NCBI RefSeq assembly: GCF_000337375.1
Contig: NZ_AOJG01000010.1
Span: 1-64,000, forward strand
Reading direction: 5' to 3'
Origin: Halorubrum lipolyticum DSM 21995
GTDB lineage: Archaea > Halobacteriota > Halobacteria > Halobacteriales > Haloferacaceae
DNA length: 64,000 nt
Under the pieces are notes generated by a model, which saw only the letters and a list, made by a program, of their open reading frames with translations, searched no databases and was not told where the DNA came from. The stretch's first letter is position 1. The number at the start of each line of letters is the position of its first letter. This document shows positions 1 to 8,082 of this stretch, piece after piece. A program made the position numbers and the translations under genes.

Positions 1-64
1 GAGCGACTGAAGCGCGCAGCGAGCGTGCGCCGCCCTCGGCGACTGGGGCTTTGGAGGTCGTCAC
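1..64 (-). CDS. Possible 5' end of a short leaderless repeat-family ORF (partial)
   Basis: Reading leftward, a GTG at 62-64 opens a frame (M-T-T-S-K-A-P-V-A-E-G) that runs off the window. A good TATA-like box (TTTATAAG on the minus strand, 82-89) lies 25 bases upstream, the usual spacing for leaderless haloarchaeal genes. The bases around the start closely match a second site at 63607-63660, where another TATA plus GTG opens with M-I-T-S-N-S-P-T-A. The peptide has no recognisable domain. It may be a real small gene or part of a dispersed non-coding repeat. Confidence 0.25.
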   Translation of the reverse strand, partial: MTTSKAPVAEGGARSLRASVA

Positions 65-201
65 CGCAGTATCGTCGTACCCTTATAAACAGCCGACAGC
101 AACACCACTCGATCACGTATAAATAACCACTCACCCAACTCGCTATACCCACTCCCGCTATCGATCGAGAAGCGCGCTTCGCCGACCGACCGGTTCAGCC
201 G
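65..201. other. Intergenic stretch with two TATA-like boxes
   Basis: This A/T-richer gap lies between the left-edge ORF and the stop of the first regulator gene. It holds CTTATAAA at 82-89 and TATAAATAA near 118-126. The first is well placed for the leftward ORF; the second has no obvious start codon at the right distance. No gene is seen. Confidence 0.4.
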
Positions 202-3084
202 TCAGCCGTCGACGTGGGGGGCGGCCACCGACGCGTGATCGTCGATCAGCGCCGTGAACAGCTTCCGCTGTGCGGTCCGGATGTGCTGGTAGAACGCCTG
301 CGGAGAGATGTCCAGCGAGTTCGCGACGGTTTCGCCGGTCGCTTTCCGCGGCGATTCGAAGAACCCGCTGTAGTACGCCGTCTCCAGGACCTCGAGCTGT
401 CTGTCGGTCAGCCGGTCGAGAACCGACGCGTAGAACCCGTGTTCTGACGCCTGTTCGCGCGTCTGCTTCGACGCGAGGTCGACGTCGCCGAACCGCTCGC
501 GGAGGAACTGCGTGACGTGCCGGTGATCGACGCCGCCGGGGACGTCGATGGCTAGCTCCGTGCCCGCGCTCGTCGCCGTCGCGTTCCGGAGGATGGCCCC
601 GTGGTCGGCCAGCTCCGCCGCGAGAAACGGCTCGGTCAGTCGGAGCCGCAACACGCCCCCGGTATCGCCGCCGCGGATCCGCCGAACGGCCTCGACGGCC
701 ACGAGGTCGTCGGTCGCGTCGACGACGGCGTCGACCGGTGCGTCCTCGACGGTGAGGAACACGGAGTTACCGGTCTCGGTCTGCTGGACGCCGCCCTCGT
801 AGGCGAGCGTACAGTCGGCGACCTCGGCCAACCGCGCGAGCACGAACGACGGGTCGCGAACCGCGTACTCGACGCGGGTCATCGAGGTGGTGAGCAGCGC
901 GCGCTTGCGCTCGCTGGCGCTGATGGCGGCGGCGATCGTCTCGCCCAGCTCCGCGAGGACGGTCCGGACGGTCTCGTCGAAAGCGTCCGGCGTCTCCGCG
1001 TACACGGTCAACACGCCGTACGAGAGGTCGTTGTACACGAGCGGGACGCTCAACGCGGAGAGCAGGTCGCGCGAGATCGCGTCCGTGCGCCACGGCGACG
1101 CGCGGAGGTCGGTCGCGACGTTCGGGACGTGCGTCACGTCGCGCGTCGCCGCGGTCCGACCCGCGGGCTCGACGCCGTCGGCGGCGACGGGGAACGACTG
1201 CGTATCGAGGTAGCCCCGGTCGGTCCCCGCCCACGCCCGCGGTGTCACCGCCTCTCCCGTGTCGTCGCGGGCGCCGATCCACGCGAGTCGGAAGCGCCCG
1301 TCGGCGGTGAGCCGTTCGCAGACGGTGTGGTCGATCTCCTCGCGGGTCTCGGACTGCACGATCCCGTGATCGATCTCGCGGATGGTCTCGTTGATCCGGT
1401 TGAGCGCTGAGAGTCGATCGTTCTGCCGCTGGAGCTCGCGGTCCTGTTCGCGGAGCTGGGACTCGCGATCGACCCGGTCGAGCGCCGCTTCGGCCGTCGC
1501 CGCGAGGAGGTCGGCGAGTTCCCGCGTGACCTCGTCGAAGGCGCCGACTGCGGTCGATCCAGCGACGAACACGCCGTGGTTCCCGAGCGGGATGTACGCC
1601 GCGCTCCGGAGGTCGGTGGCGGGGTTCCCGAGGCGGTCCGCGTCGTGGATATCCGCGAGGAACAGCGCCTCGTCCTCGACGAAGCTGTGGCTCGTGAGGT
1701 CGCGGCCGTCCGCGTGTACGGCCGGCAACGGCCCGTGCGCGCTCCGCATCGCCCGCGAGCGGGCGGCGGGTCGGAGGCGGGTGTCGTCGGCGTCGAAGAG
1801 GTAGACGGCGCCGGCGTCGAGACCGAGGACGCCGGGAGTGTCGTCGACGACGTGCTGAGCGATCTCCTGGTGCGTTTCGGCGTACAGGAAGTCCCGGGCG
1901 GTCCCTTGCAGGGTGGCCAGCGCCCGCTCGCGCTGCTTGCGCTTCGTCACGTCCCGACAGCTGTACAGCAGCGTTCCGTCCTCGATGGACACCTCTCGAA
2001 CGTTCACCAACAGCGTGTGTTCACGGCCGGCCTTGTCGGTGGCCGTGGTCTCGATGTTCTTCAGAACGCCCTCGTCGGCCAGCCTCTCGCGGTCGAAGAG
2101 CCCCTCGCCGAGCAGGTCCTCGATGGTCCCCAGCTCGCGGATCTCCTCGGCGGTGTACCCGAAGATGAAGTGGGCGTTGGGGCAGACGTACGTGTACTCG
2201 CCGCCCTCGTCGGTCATCAGGACGGTGTCAGTCATGTTGTTGAGGGTGACGCGGTGGAGCCGTTCCGACCGCCGAAGCTCTCGTTCGAGGGCGACCCGAT
2301 CGGTGATGTCCACGCCGTCGACGACGATCGATACCAGATCGTCCCGCTCGTCGGTGACCGGTCGCACGGAGAGTTCCAGCACCCGCTCGTCGGCCGCGTC
2401 TCTGACGACGACGGCGTGCCCGAACTCACCGTCCCGAGCGACGTCGACGAGGCGTCGAATGTCCTCCCTCGGCCGGTCGGTCTCGGCCCACCACGGCAGC
2501 GTCCAGAACGGGTCGCCGACGACGGCGTCGACGTCGACCTCGACGTCAGCGTCGACCATCTCGCGGGCGGCCCGATTGACGCGCGTGAGCCTGCCGTCGG
2601 GATCGAGGACCCACGTCGCCGAGCGGGTGTCGTGGAAGGAGGCGTCGAACTGCCGCGCGCGCTCGCGCCGCGTCGCCGACCGCTGGGCCTCCCGGATCGC
2701 CCGTTCGGTCCGGCGGAGGGAGTCCGAGACGGCCGCCTCGATGTCGCCGACAGCGACGTAGTCGGTGACCCCGGCGTCGATCGCCTCGCTGGCAATCGCC
2801 TCGCTTCCCTCGGCCGTCCCGAGGATGACCGGAAGCGCGACCGTTCTGTCGCGGATCCGGCGAACGAGGTCGACGCCTGTGGTCTCCGGGAGCCCGGAGT
2901 CGGTCACGACGCAGTCGACCCCGGATCCGCGGAGCGCGTCCAGGGCCGCCGAGGCCGTCGAGACGGCGTGGACGGTCGCGTCGGACCGCTCTCGGAGGGC
3001 GTCGGCGTACGCGGTCGTCCACGTCGTCTCGCCGACCACGACGACCGCGGCGGTGTCGAGAGCGCTGTTGGATGCGGAACTCAT
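202..3084 (-). CDS. Multi-domain HTH_10 (Bat-like) transcriptional regulator with receiver, PAS and GAF domains
   Basis: This 960-aa cytoplasmic protein has an N-terminal receiver-like domain (about 12-130), two PAS domains (about 145-270 and 275-400), two GAF-type sensor domains (about 400-560 and 590-750) and a C-terminal HTH_10 DNA-binding domain (about 900-955, starting LTDRQLEVLETAYYSGFF). The order matches the haloarchaeal bacterio-opsin-activator family, in which a sensed signal is coupled directly to transcription without a kinase domain. The receiver keeps the phospho-acceptor-like Asp (D62 in VVTDSGLP) but has VVVVGET where the acidic pair is expected and TDYVAVG where a Lys is usual, so phosphorylation is doubtful. 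No TATA box is seen directly before the ATG; a candidate lies about 90 bases upstream. Target genes are unknown. Confidence 0.88.
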   Translation of the reverse strand: MSSASNSALDTAAVVVVGETTWTTAYADALRERSDATVHAVSTASAALDALRGSGVDCVVTDSGLPETTGVDLVRRIRDRTVALPVILGTAEGSEAIASEAIDAGVTDYVAVGDIEAAVSDSLRRTERAIREAQRSATRRERARQFDASFHDTRSATWVLDPDGRLTRVNRAAREMVDADVEVDVDAVVGDPFWTLPWWAETDRPREDIRRLVDVARDGEFGHAVVVRDAADERVLELSVRPVTDERDDLVSIVVDGVDITDRVALERELRRSERLHRVTLNNMTDTVLMTDEGGEYTYVCPNAHFIFGYTAEEIRELGTIEDLLGEGLFDRERLADEGVLKNIETTATDKAGREHTLLVNVREVSIEDGTLLYSCRDVTKRKQRERALATLQGTARDFLYAETHQEIAQHVVDDTPGVLGLDAGAVYLFDADDTRLRPAARSRAMRSAHGPLPAVHADGRDLTSHSFVEDEALFLADIHDADRLGNPATDLRSAAYIPLGNHGVFVAGSTAVGAFDEVTRELADLLAATAEAALDRVDRESQLREQDRELQRQNDRLSALNRINETIREIDHGIVQSETREEIDHTVCERLTADGRFRLAWIGARDDTGEAVTPRAWAGTDRGYLDTQSFPVAADGVEPAGRTAATRDVTHVPNVATDLRASPWRTDAISRDLLSALSVPLVYNDLSYGVLTVYAETPDAFDETVRTVLAELGETIAAAISASERKRALLTTSMTRVEYAVRDPSFVLARLAEVADCTLAYEGGVQQTETGNSVFLTVEDAPVDAVVDATDDLVAVEAVRRIRGGDTGGVLRLRLTEPFLAAELADHGAILRNATATSAGTELAIDVPGGVDHRHVTQFLRERFGDVDLASKQTREQASEHGFYASVLDRLTDRQLEVLETAYYSGFFESPRKATGETVANSLDISPQAFYQHIRTAQRKLFTALIDDHASVAAPHVDG

Positions 3085-3282
3085 GTGAAACGCGACGGCA
3101 CCGATCGCGTGCCGGTACGCGACGCGGCGCGTCGATGCCGTCGACTACTCGCCGAACGAGGAAAATCTCTGCTATTTACTATTCAATCCCCGATCTTCGT
3201 CGGCGTTCGGCGTTCGTCCGGGCGCCGCCGCGACCGAGCGGAGCGGACGGCTTTTAGGTCGTCGCGGTCGAAACGGGCCGGT

Positions 3283-3984
3283 GTGACACGCTCCGACGCC
3301 TCGGGCGGGCTCCGGTCGCTCGGTCGGCTCCGGCGCGCGCCCGTCCGGCGGCGCGTTCGCGACGCCATCGCCGAGGAACTGCTCGGCACGCCGCGGAGCC
3401 TCGCCGTCGTGCTCGGCTTCACCGCGTTCATGCTCGCGGTCGGGATCGGGTACTACGCGCCGACCGCCGGCGAGGTGCCGGTCCCGCTGTGGCCGCTGTA
3501 CGCGGACTCGGCCGTCGCGGTCGCGCTCGGCGGGATCGCCCTTTTAAGTCTCGTTCCGACGGTCCGCCGCGGAGAGCGCGTGACCGACGCCCCCGTTTCG
3601 CGCGGGCTCGCGTACCTCCAGACCGTCGCGTTCGTCTGGCTGGTCCAGTTCGGGCTCTGGCCGGTCGTCTCCCTGAACCTCGCGTTCGGCGCGTACGTCG
3701 CGGCCCCCGACGCGTGGATCTACTACTGGGGCGTGCTCGGGACGCACCTGCTGTTCGTCGGACTCGCGCTGCTGTTCCCGGCGTTCGGTCGAACGACCCG
3801 CGGCGCGCTGGGGCTCGCGCTCGCGCTCGTCGTCGGCAACGTCGCCCTCGACTACGGCGCCGGCTTCCACCCGCCGCTCCTGTACGAGCCCGGACCCCTG
3901 CTGGCGGGTTCGACGCTCGCGATCGGCGTCGGATCGGTCTGGCTCGCGAGCCGGTCGTTCCGGCAGCTCGGCGAGGATATTTAA
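3283..3984 (+). CDS. DUF1405 family integral membrane protein
   Basis: A 233-aa protein with a short basic N-terminus followed by about six hydrophobic helices (for example FTAFMLAVGIGYYAP and LALALVVGNVALDYGAGF). The pattern fits the archaeal DUF1405 family of unknown function, where a polar N-terminus precedes a multi-spanning bundle. I chose GTG 3283 because a TATA-like TTTTAG (3252-3257) lies about 28 bases before it and the family homology begins close to it; the frame stays open far upstream only because of high GC. The gene stands alone and ends just before the tRNA-Arg repeat region. Confidence 0.75.
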   Translation: MTRSDASGGLRSLGRLRRAPVRRRVRDAIAEELLGTPRSLAVVLGFTAFMLAVGIGYYAPTAGEVPVPLWPLYADSAVAVALGGIALLSLVPTVRRGERVTDAPVSRGLAYLQTVAFVWLVQFGLWPVVSLNLAFGAYVAAPDAWIYYWGVLGTHLLFVGLALLFPAFGRTTRGALGLALALVVGNVALDYGAGFHPPLLYEPGPLLAGSTLAIGVGSVWLASRSFRQLGEDI

Positions 3985-4002
3985 AAGGCGGAGGACGGCG
4001 GG

Positions 4003-4045
4003 CGCTACTGCTCACTTCGTTCGCAGGTAGCGGGCACGGCGGGAT
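4003..4045. repeat. 43-bp direct repeat, copy 1 (tRNA-Arg 3' end plus flank)
   Basis: Identical over 43 bases to 4183-4225. Copy 2 includes the last 15 bases of tRNA-Arg(CCT) and 28 bases of its 3' flank. Copy 1 is therefore a detached duplicate of a tRNA 3' end, 180 bp further downstream of the tRNA. Such copies are typical of attachment-site or recombination scars at tRNA genes. Confidence 0.85.
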
Positions 4046-4122
4046 CCTCGCGAGCGAACGGAGTGAGCGAGCGTGGAGCCGGTCGCGCTCGTGACTGAGC
4101 AGTAGCGAAGGAGCGGGCGCGA

Positions 4123-4175
4123 CGGGATTCGAACCTCAGTCACTCCGCTCGCTTCGTTCCCTGCTTCGAATCCCG
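4123..4175. repeat. Inverted repeat carrying a T-arm-like sequence
   Basis: CGGGATTCGAA at 4123-4133 pairs perfectly with TTCGAATCCCG at 4165-4175 across a 31-base loop. Each arm resembles the T-arm of a tRNA on opposite strands. The loop contains CTCGCTTCGTT, the complement of the AACGAAGCGAG-type loop seen in hairpins elsewhere in the window. There is no anticodon arm, so this is not a tRNA gene. Confidence 0.6.
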
Positions 4176-4182
4176 CTTGTGC

Positions 4183-4225
4183 CGCTACTGCTCACTTCGT
4201 TCGCAGGTAGCGGGCACGGCGGGAT
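4183..4225. repeat. 43-bp direct repeat, copy 2 (overlaps the tRNA-Arg 3' end)
   Basis: This is the native copy of the repeat also found at 4003-4045. It spans the last 15 bases of the tRNA and its immediate 3' flank, which can fold as a small hairpin (CTAC-CTGC and GCAG-TAG arms, loop GAACGAAGTGA on the minus strand). Confidence 0.85.
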
Positions 4226-4283
4226 TCGAACCCGCGATCGAGAGGTTAGGAACCTCTCGCCCTGTCCGCTAGGCCACGCGCCC
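4211..4283 (-). tRNA. tRNA-Arg (anticodon CCT)
   Basis: Read on the minus strand this folds as a standard cloverleaf. The acceptor GGGCGCG pairs with CGTGCCC (one G-U), followed by discriminator G. The anticodon stem AGAGG/CCTCT encloses the loop TTCCTAA, giving anticodon CCT. The T-arm is GCGGG-TTCGAAT-CCCGC. CCA is not encoded. It decodes AGG. Its 3' end is duplicated at 4003-4045. Confidence 0.93.
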
Positions 4284-4343
4284 GAGGCGGTGGAGAGTGG
4301 AGAAAACGTCGCCGCGGGGATCGGTCGGCGCCGCGGAGCCGAA

Positions 4344-4628
4344 TTACGCGCTGGTCTCTTTCTCGGTGTCGGTCTCGAGGTCCGCGTCCTCGTCGTCGAG
4401 CGTGGAGTCGGTATCGATCGTCGACTCCGCCTCATCGTCGCCCTGCATCTGCTGTAGTTCGTCCTCGACCTGTTCGCGCCCCTTCTTGAACTCGCCCATC
4501 GCCTGGCCGGTCGATCGAGCGAGCTTCGGGATCTTGTTCGCCCCGAACAGCAGGACCAACACGAGCAGGATGATGAGGAGCTCCGGGCCCGCCGGAATGC
4601 CGCCGATCAGTGGAATCGCACTTGCCAT
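4344..4628 (-). CDS. tatA: Twin-arginine translocase subunit TatA/E
   Basis: A 94-aa protein with a single N-terminal membrane helix (PELLIILLVLVLLFGANKIPKLAR), the conserved hinge FGANKIPKLARSTGQAMGEFKKG, an amphipathic helix and a very acidic disordered tail. These are the hallmarks of TatA/TatE, which oligomerises to form the pore of the twin-arginine export system. Haloarchaea send most secreted proteins through this route, and several Tat lipoproteins in this window would depend on it. A TATA-like CTATAG (near 4654) lies about 27 bases before the ATG. No tatC is nearby. Confidence 0.93.
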   Translation of the reverse strand: MASAIPLIGGIPAGPELLIILLVLVLLFGANKIPKLARSTGQAMGEFKKGREQVEDELQQMQGDDEAESTIDTDSTLDDEDADLETDTEKETSA

Positions 4629-4817
4629 CTCTACACGACCGTAGCTCTCTGGCGACTATAGTCTTTTTGCCTCGATGAACGACCAACGGATACCGTCCGA
4701 GCGTCTCCGAACCCGTCGATCGCGGGCGTTCGACGTTCGAGGCGATTCGCCTCGGATCCGGACCGAACCGGCTGTCGACGGCGAAACGATGAAACCGCGG
4801 CGCCGCGACCGATCGGT

Positions 4818-5288
4818 ATGACCGATGTTGGCGACGACGCCCCGACCTTCACCGCCTCGATCGTGACCGACGAGATCGAACCGTTCGACCTGTCCGACCA
4901 CCTCGGCGGCGAGCCGGTCGTGCTCGCCTTCTTCCCGGCCGCCTTCTCGAACACTTGCACCGACGAGATGGAGGCGCTCCGCGACGGCTTCGACCGCGAC
5001 GACTGCACCCTGTTCGGCGTGAGCACCGACCTCCCCCACGCGCTCGCGGCCTACCGGGGGCAGTACGAGCTCCCGTTCGGGCTCGTCGCCGACACCGAGC
5101 GCCGCGCGATCGAAGCGTACGACGTCGTCGAGTCGTTCGAGGACTACGGGGTCGACACGGTCGCGCGGCGGGCCGTCTTCGTGATCGACGGCGACGGCGT
5201 CGTGACGTACCGCTGGCTCGCGGAGAACCCCGGACGGGAACCGGACTACGACGCGCTGGCGGCGGCGGTCGCGGACGCGGCCGAGTAG
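4818..5288 (+). CDS. Peroxiredoxin (AhpC/TSA-type, redoxin family)
   Basis: A 156-aa thioredoxin-fold protein. The segment PAAFSNTC (40-47) matches the peroxidatic P-x3-(T/S)-x2-C motif, making C47 the likely peroxidatic cysteine. A second Cys near residue 62 could be the resolving residue, as in BCP/PrxQ-like enzymes. It would reduce hydrogen peroxide or organic hydroperoxides in the cytoplasm at the expense of a thioredoxin-like donor. The C-terminal half (VARRAVFVIDGDGVVTYRW) is the usual family strand pair. The gene is monocistronic and convergent with the acyl-CoA synthetase gene. Confidence 0.9.
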   Translation: MTDVGDDAPTFTASIVTDEIEPFDLSDHLGGEPVVLAFFPAAFSNTCTDEMEALRDGFDRDDCTLFGVSTDLPHALAAYRGQYELPFGLVADTERRAIEAYDVVESFEDYGVDTVARRAVFVIDGDGVVTYRWLAENPGREPDYDALAAAVADAAE

Positions 5289-5324
5289 CGTCCGAAACGG
5301 CGGTCGCGGCGGTCGAGGCGATCG

Positions 5325-7355
5325 TCAGGCCGCGTCGCGGAGGTCCGCCAGCGACTCCGGGTTCTCCATCGACGAGAGGTCGCCCGGGTCCTCGCCTTTA
5401 TAAACGGATTCGATCGCGCGGCGGATGATCTTCCCGGACTGCGTCTTCGGAAACGCGTCGACGAAGAGGAGCTCTCGCGGCCGGAACGGCTTCCCGTGCT
5501 CCTCGCCCACGAGCGCCCGGAGCTCTTCGCGGAGGTCGTCGCTCGGCTCGACGCCGGGCTCGAGCACGACGTACGCGACCACCGCGGTACCGGTGGTGTC
5601 GTCGGGGACGCCGACCGCGGCCGCCTGGTTGACGGCGTCGTGGTCGATGAGCACGCCCTCGATCTCGGCCGGCCCGACCTTCCGCCCCGCGACGTTCAGG
5701 GCGTCGTCCGCGCGGCCGTGGAGGAACCAGAACCCGTCCGAATCCTTCTGCGCGAAGTCGCCGTGGTCCCACAGGTCCTCCCACGTCGACCAGTACTCCT
5801 CGAGGTAGCGCTCGTCGCCGGACCACAGCGACTTCGTCATCGACGGGCAGGAGTCGCGCGCGACGAGATAACCGCGCTCGCCCGACTCCCTGACCGACTC
5901 GCCCGTCTCGTCGACGATGTCGATATCCATCCCGAGCCCCGGTCCGCCGAGCGTGCACGGCTTCAGGGGTTGATTCGGCATCGGCATCAAAAAGCAGCCG
6001 CAGATCTCCGTGCCGCCGGAGATGTTGAGTATCGGGCAGTCGCCCCCGCCGACCGCGTCGTAGAACCAGCGCCACGACTCCGGGTCCCACGGCTCGCCGG
6101 TCGAGCCCAAGATGCGGAGCGAGGAGAGGTCGTGACCCTCGACCCACGAGTCCCCGTGCTTGCGGAGCGCGCGGATCGCGGTCGGCGAGATGCCGAACTG
6201 CGTGATTCCGTGCCGGTCGATCATCTCCCAGAAGCGGTCCGGCTCGGGGTGGTCGGGCGCGCCCTCGTACATCACCACCGTCCCGCCGAACGCGTGGTTG
6301 CCGATCAGCGTCCACGGCCCCATCATCCAGCCGATGTCGGAGACCCAGAAGAACCGGTCCGCGGGCTTCTGGTCGAAGCCGAAGTGGATCTCCTTGGCGC
6401 ACTGCGTCAGGACCCCGGCGTGGGTGTGGACGATCCCCTTCGGCTCGCCGGTGGTACCGGAGGAGTACAGCAGCATGGACTCCTGATCGCTGGGGAGTCG
6501 CTTCGTCTCGTAGCTCGGCGACCGCGACGCGACCGCCTCGGTCCACGTGGCGTCGCGGTCGGGGGTCCACGGGACCGGGTCGGCGGCGACGCCCTCGGCG
6601 TCGGGGTCGCTCGCGGGCGTCGCCCCCAGCCGGTCGTACACCACGGCGTGCTCCACGTGACCCGCCTCGGCGATCGCCGCGTCGGCGGTCGCCTTCAGCC
6701 GAACCTCGCTCCCGCGGCGGTAGAAGCCGTCTCCCGTGAACAAGACGGACGGCTCGGCGGCCGCGATCCGGGTCGCCGTCGCCTCCGTACCGAACCCGGA
6801 GAAGATCGGCACCGCGATCGCGCCGACCTTCAGGCAGCCGTAGAGGATCGCGACGACTTCGGGAACCATCGGCATGTACAGCCCCACGGTGTCCCCGGTC
6901 TCGACGCCGACGGACTCGAGGTAGTTGGCGACGCGGTCGCTCTGGCGGGCCAGCTCGTGGAACGTGACCTCCCGAACGTCGCCGGGCTCGCCCTCCCAGA
7001 TCAGCGCGACCCGGTTGCGGTCCGGCGAGTCGACCGCGGCGTGGCGGTCGACGACGTTGTGCGCGACGTTGATCTCGCCGCCGGGGTACCAGTCGGTGAA
7101 CTGCGGCCCGTCGCCGTCGTCACGCACTCGGTCGTAGTCGGTGTAGAAGTCGATGTCGAGGTACGCAGTGATCTCGTCCCAGAACCAGTCGACGCCGGAC
7201 GCCGGCTCGCCCGGGACCTCCGAGGTGGTCCGGGCGATCAGCTCCTCGTAGCCGTCGATCCCGTACTCCCGCATGAACGCGGCGACGTTCGTCGACTCGG
7301 CGAACGCCGCGCTCGGCTCGTGTACGATCTCGTCTGTCCCCTCGTACTCGTCCAT
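5325..7355 (-). CDS. AMP-forming acyl-CoA (acetyl/propionyl-type) synthetase
   Basis: A 676-aa ANL-superfamily adenylating enzyme that activates a short carboxylic acid with ATP and CoA. The P-loop-like A3 motif is YSSGTTGEPKG (297-307). A later core motif is GGTEICGCF, and the C-terminal catalytic lysine sits in KTQSGKIIRR (about K642). The ACAS-type N-terminal segment (FWDEITAYLDIDFYTDYDRV) and the overall length place it with acetyl/propionyl-CoA synthetases rather than long-chain ligases. Exact acyl specificity is not readable. A TATA-like AAAATTACTT (7384-7394) lies about 30 bases before the ATG. Confidence 0.88.
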   Translation of the reverse strand: MDEYEGTDEIVHEPSAAFAESTNVAAFMREYGIDGYEELIARTTSEVPGEPASGVDWFWDEITAYLDIDFYTDYDRVRDDGDGPQFTDWYPGGEINVAHNVVDRHAAVDSPDRNRVALIWEGEPGDVREVTFHELARQSDRVANYLESVGVETGDTVGLYMPMVPEVVAILYGCLKVGAIAVPIFSGFGTEATATRIAAAEPSVLFTGDGFYRRGSEVRLKATADAAIAEAGHVEHAVVYDRLGATPASDPDAEGVAADPVPWTPDRDATWTEAVASRSPSYETKRLPSDQESMLLYSSGTTGEPKGIVHTHAGVLTQCAKEIHFGFDQKPADRFFWVSDIGWMMGPWTLIGNHAFGGTVVMYEGAPDHPEPDRFWEMIDRHGITQFGISPTAIRALRKHGDSWVEGHDLSSLRILGSTGEPWDPESWRWFYDAVGGGDCPILNISGGTEICGCFLMPMPNQPLKPCTLGGPGLGMDIDIVDETGESVRESGERGYLVARDSCPSMTKSLWSGDERYLEEYWSTWEDLWDHGDFAQKDSDGFWFLHGRADDALNVAGRKVGPAEIEGVLIDHDAVNQAAAVGVPDDTTGTAVVAYVVLEPGVEPSDDLREELRALVGEEHGKPFRPRELLFVDAFPKTQSGKIIRRAIESVYKGEDPGDLSSMENPESLADLRDAA

Positions 7356-7406
7356 CCCGTCCGGCCGTTTTCGCGGTGACCGTAAGTAATTTTCCTGAAA
7401 GTTCGG

Positions 7407-7799
7407 CTACCGCGGATCGACGCACTCGCCGGCGACCGAGACGGTCTCGCCGTCGACGACGACCCTCCCGTCGTACAGGGCGCAGACCCCGGCCTCCCAC
7501 GCCAGTCGCCCCTCCCAGTCGGCGCCCGTCACGACCACCTCGTGGCGGCCCGTCTCGCCGACGACCACCTCGAACGCGCGGGCGACGCCGGGGTCGATCC
7601 GGTCGGAGGTCTCCTCGTACCTCGTCCCGTCGTCTCCCTCGACGAGCACGTCCGCCTCGACCGGGTCGTCGCCGTCGTTCCGGACCGTCAGGTCGAGTCG
7701 ACCGGGATCGTTCTCTCCCGGACCGAGACAGCCGGCGGTGGCTCCCGTCGCCACGGTCGCGGCCGCCGCCGTCGCCGTGAGGAGTTCGCGTCGGTGCAC
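7407..7799 (-). CDS. Small Tat lipoprotein of unknown function
   Basis: About 130 aa starting at GTG 7799 (MHRRELLTATAAAATVATG...). The twin-arginine HRRELL, a hydrophobic stretch and the lipobox TAGC mark a Tat-exported, lipid-anchored protein. An upstream ATG at 7838 is possible but would place 13 extra residues before the signal. The mature part is a single all-beta domain (LDLTVRNDGDDPVEADVLVEGDDGTRYEE) of the type common in haloarchaeal lipoproteins that resemble CARDB/transthyretin-like folds. Two cysteines near the C-terminus (GVCALYD, AGECVDPR) could form a disulfide. No specific role can be assigned. Confidence 0.7.
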   Translation of the reverse strand: MHRRELLTATAAAATVATGATAGCLGPGENDPGRLDLTVRNDGDDPVEADVLVEGDDGTRYEETSDRIDPGVARAFEVVVGETGRHEVVVTGADWEGRLAWEAGVCALYDGRVVVDGETVSVAGECVDPR

Positions 7800-7838
7800 G
7801 GTGGTAACTCGTCGCTGCGGAACTTGAACCCCGCACAT

Positions 7839-8082
7839 GCGACTGCTCGAACGCGGTGTGGAGCGTGACCGCCGTTGGAATCCCCTTCTCGCGGCGGCTT
7901 CTCGTCCGGAATAGCGGACAGCTCAGAGGGGTTCTCGATCGGTCACGGGAGCGAGTATACGGGGTCGGCCGAGTGATTGTTCATACGCGATCGGATTTAT
8001 AACCTATCGACGCCGCCAGTCATAACCGTTTAAATACTGAACCACACCGGGTCGACGTCCGGAACGGACGGGTCGGGTCGCC
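7839..8082. other. Intergenic stretch with TATA-like boxes
   Basis: This gap between two leftward genes holds ATTTATAACC (7995-8004) and GTTTAAATAC (8029-8038). Neither is spaced to drive an evident annotated start. No RNA gene or larger ORF is visible. Confidence 0.4.

Noticed and set aside
7943-7984. A 13-codon leaderless ORF on the minus strand near a TATA-like box
   Set aside because: The box is too close to the ATG for normal spacing and the peptide is too short to judge.
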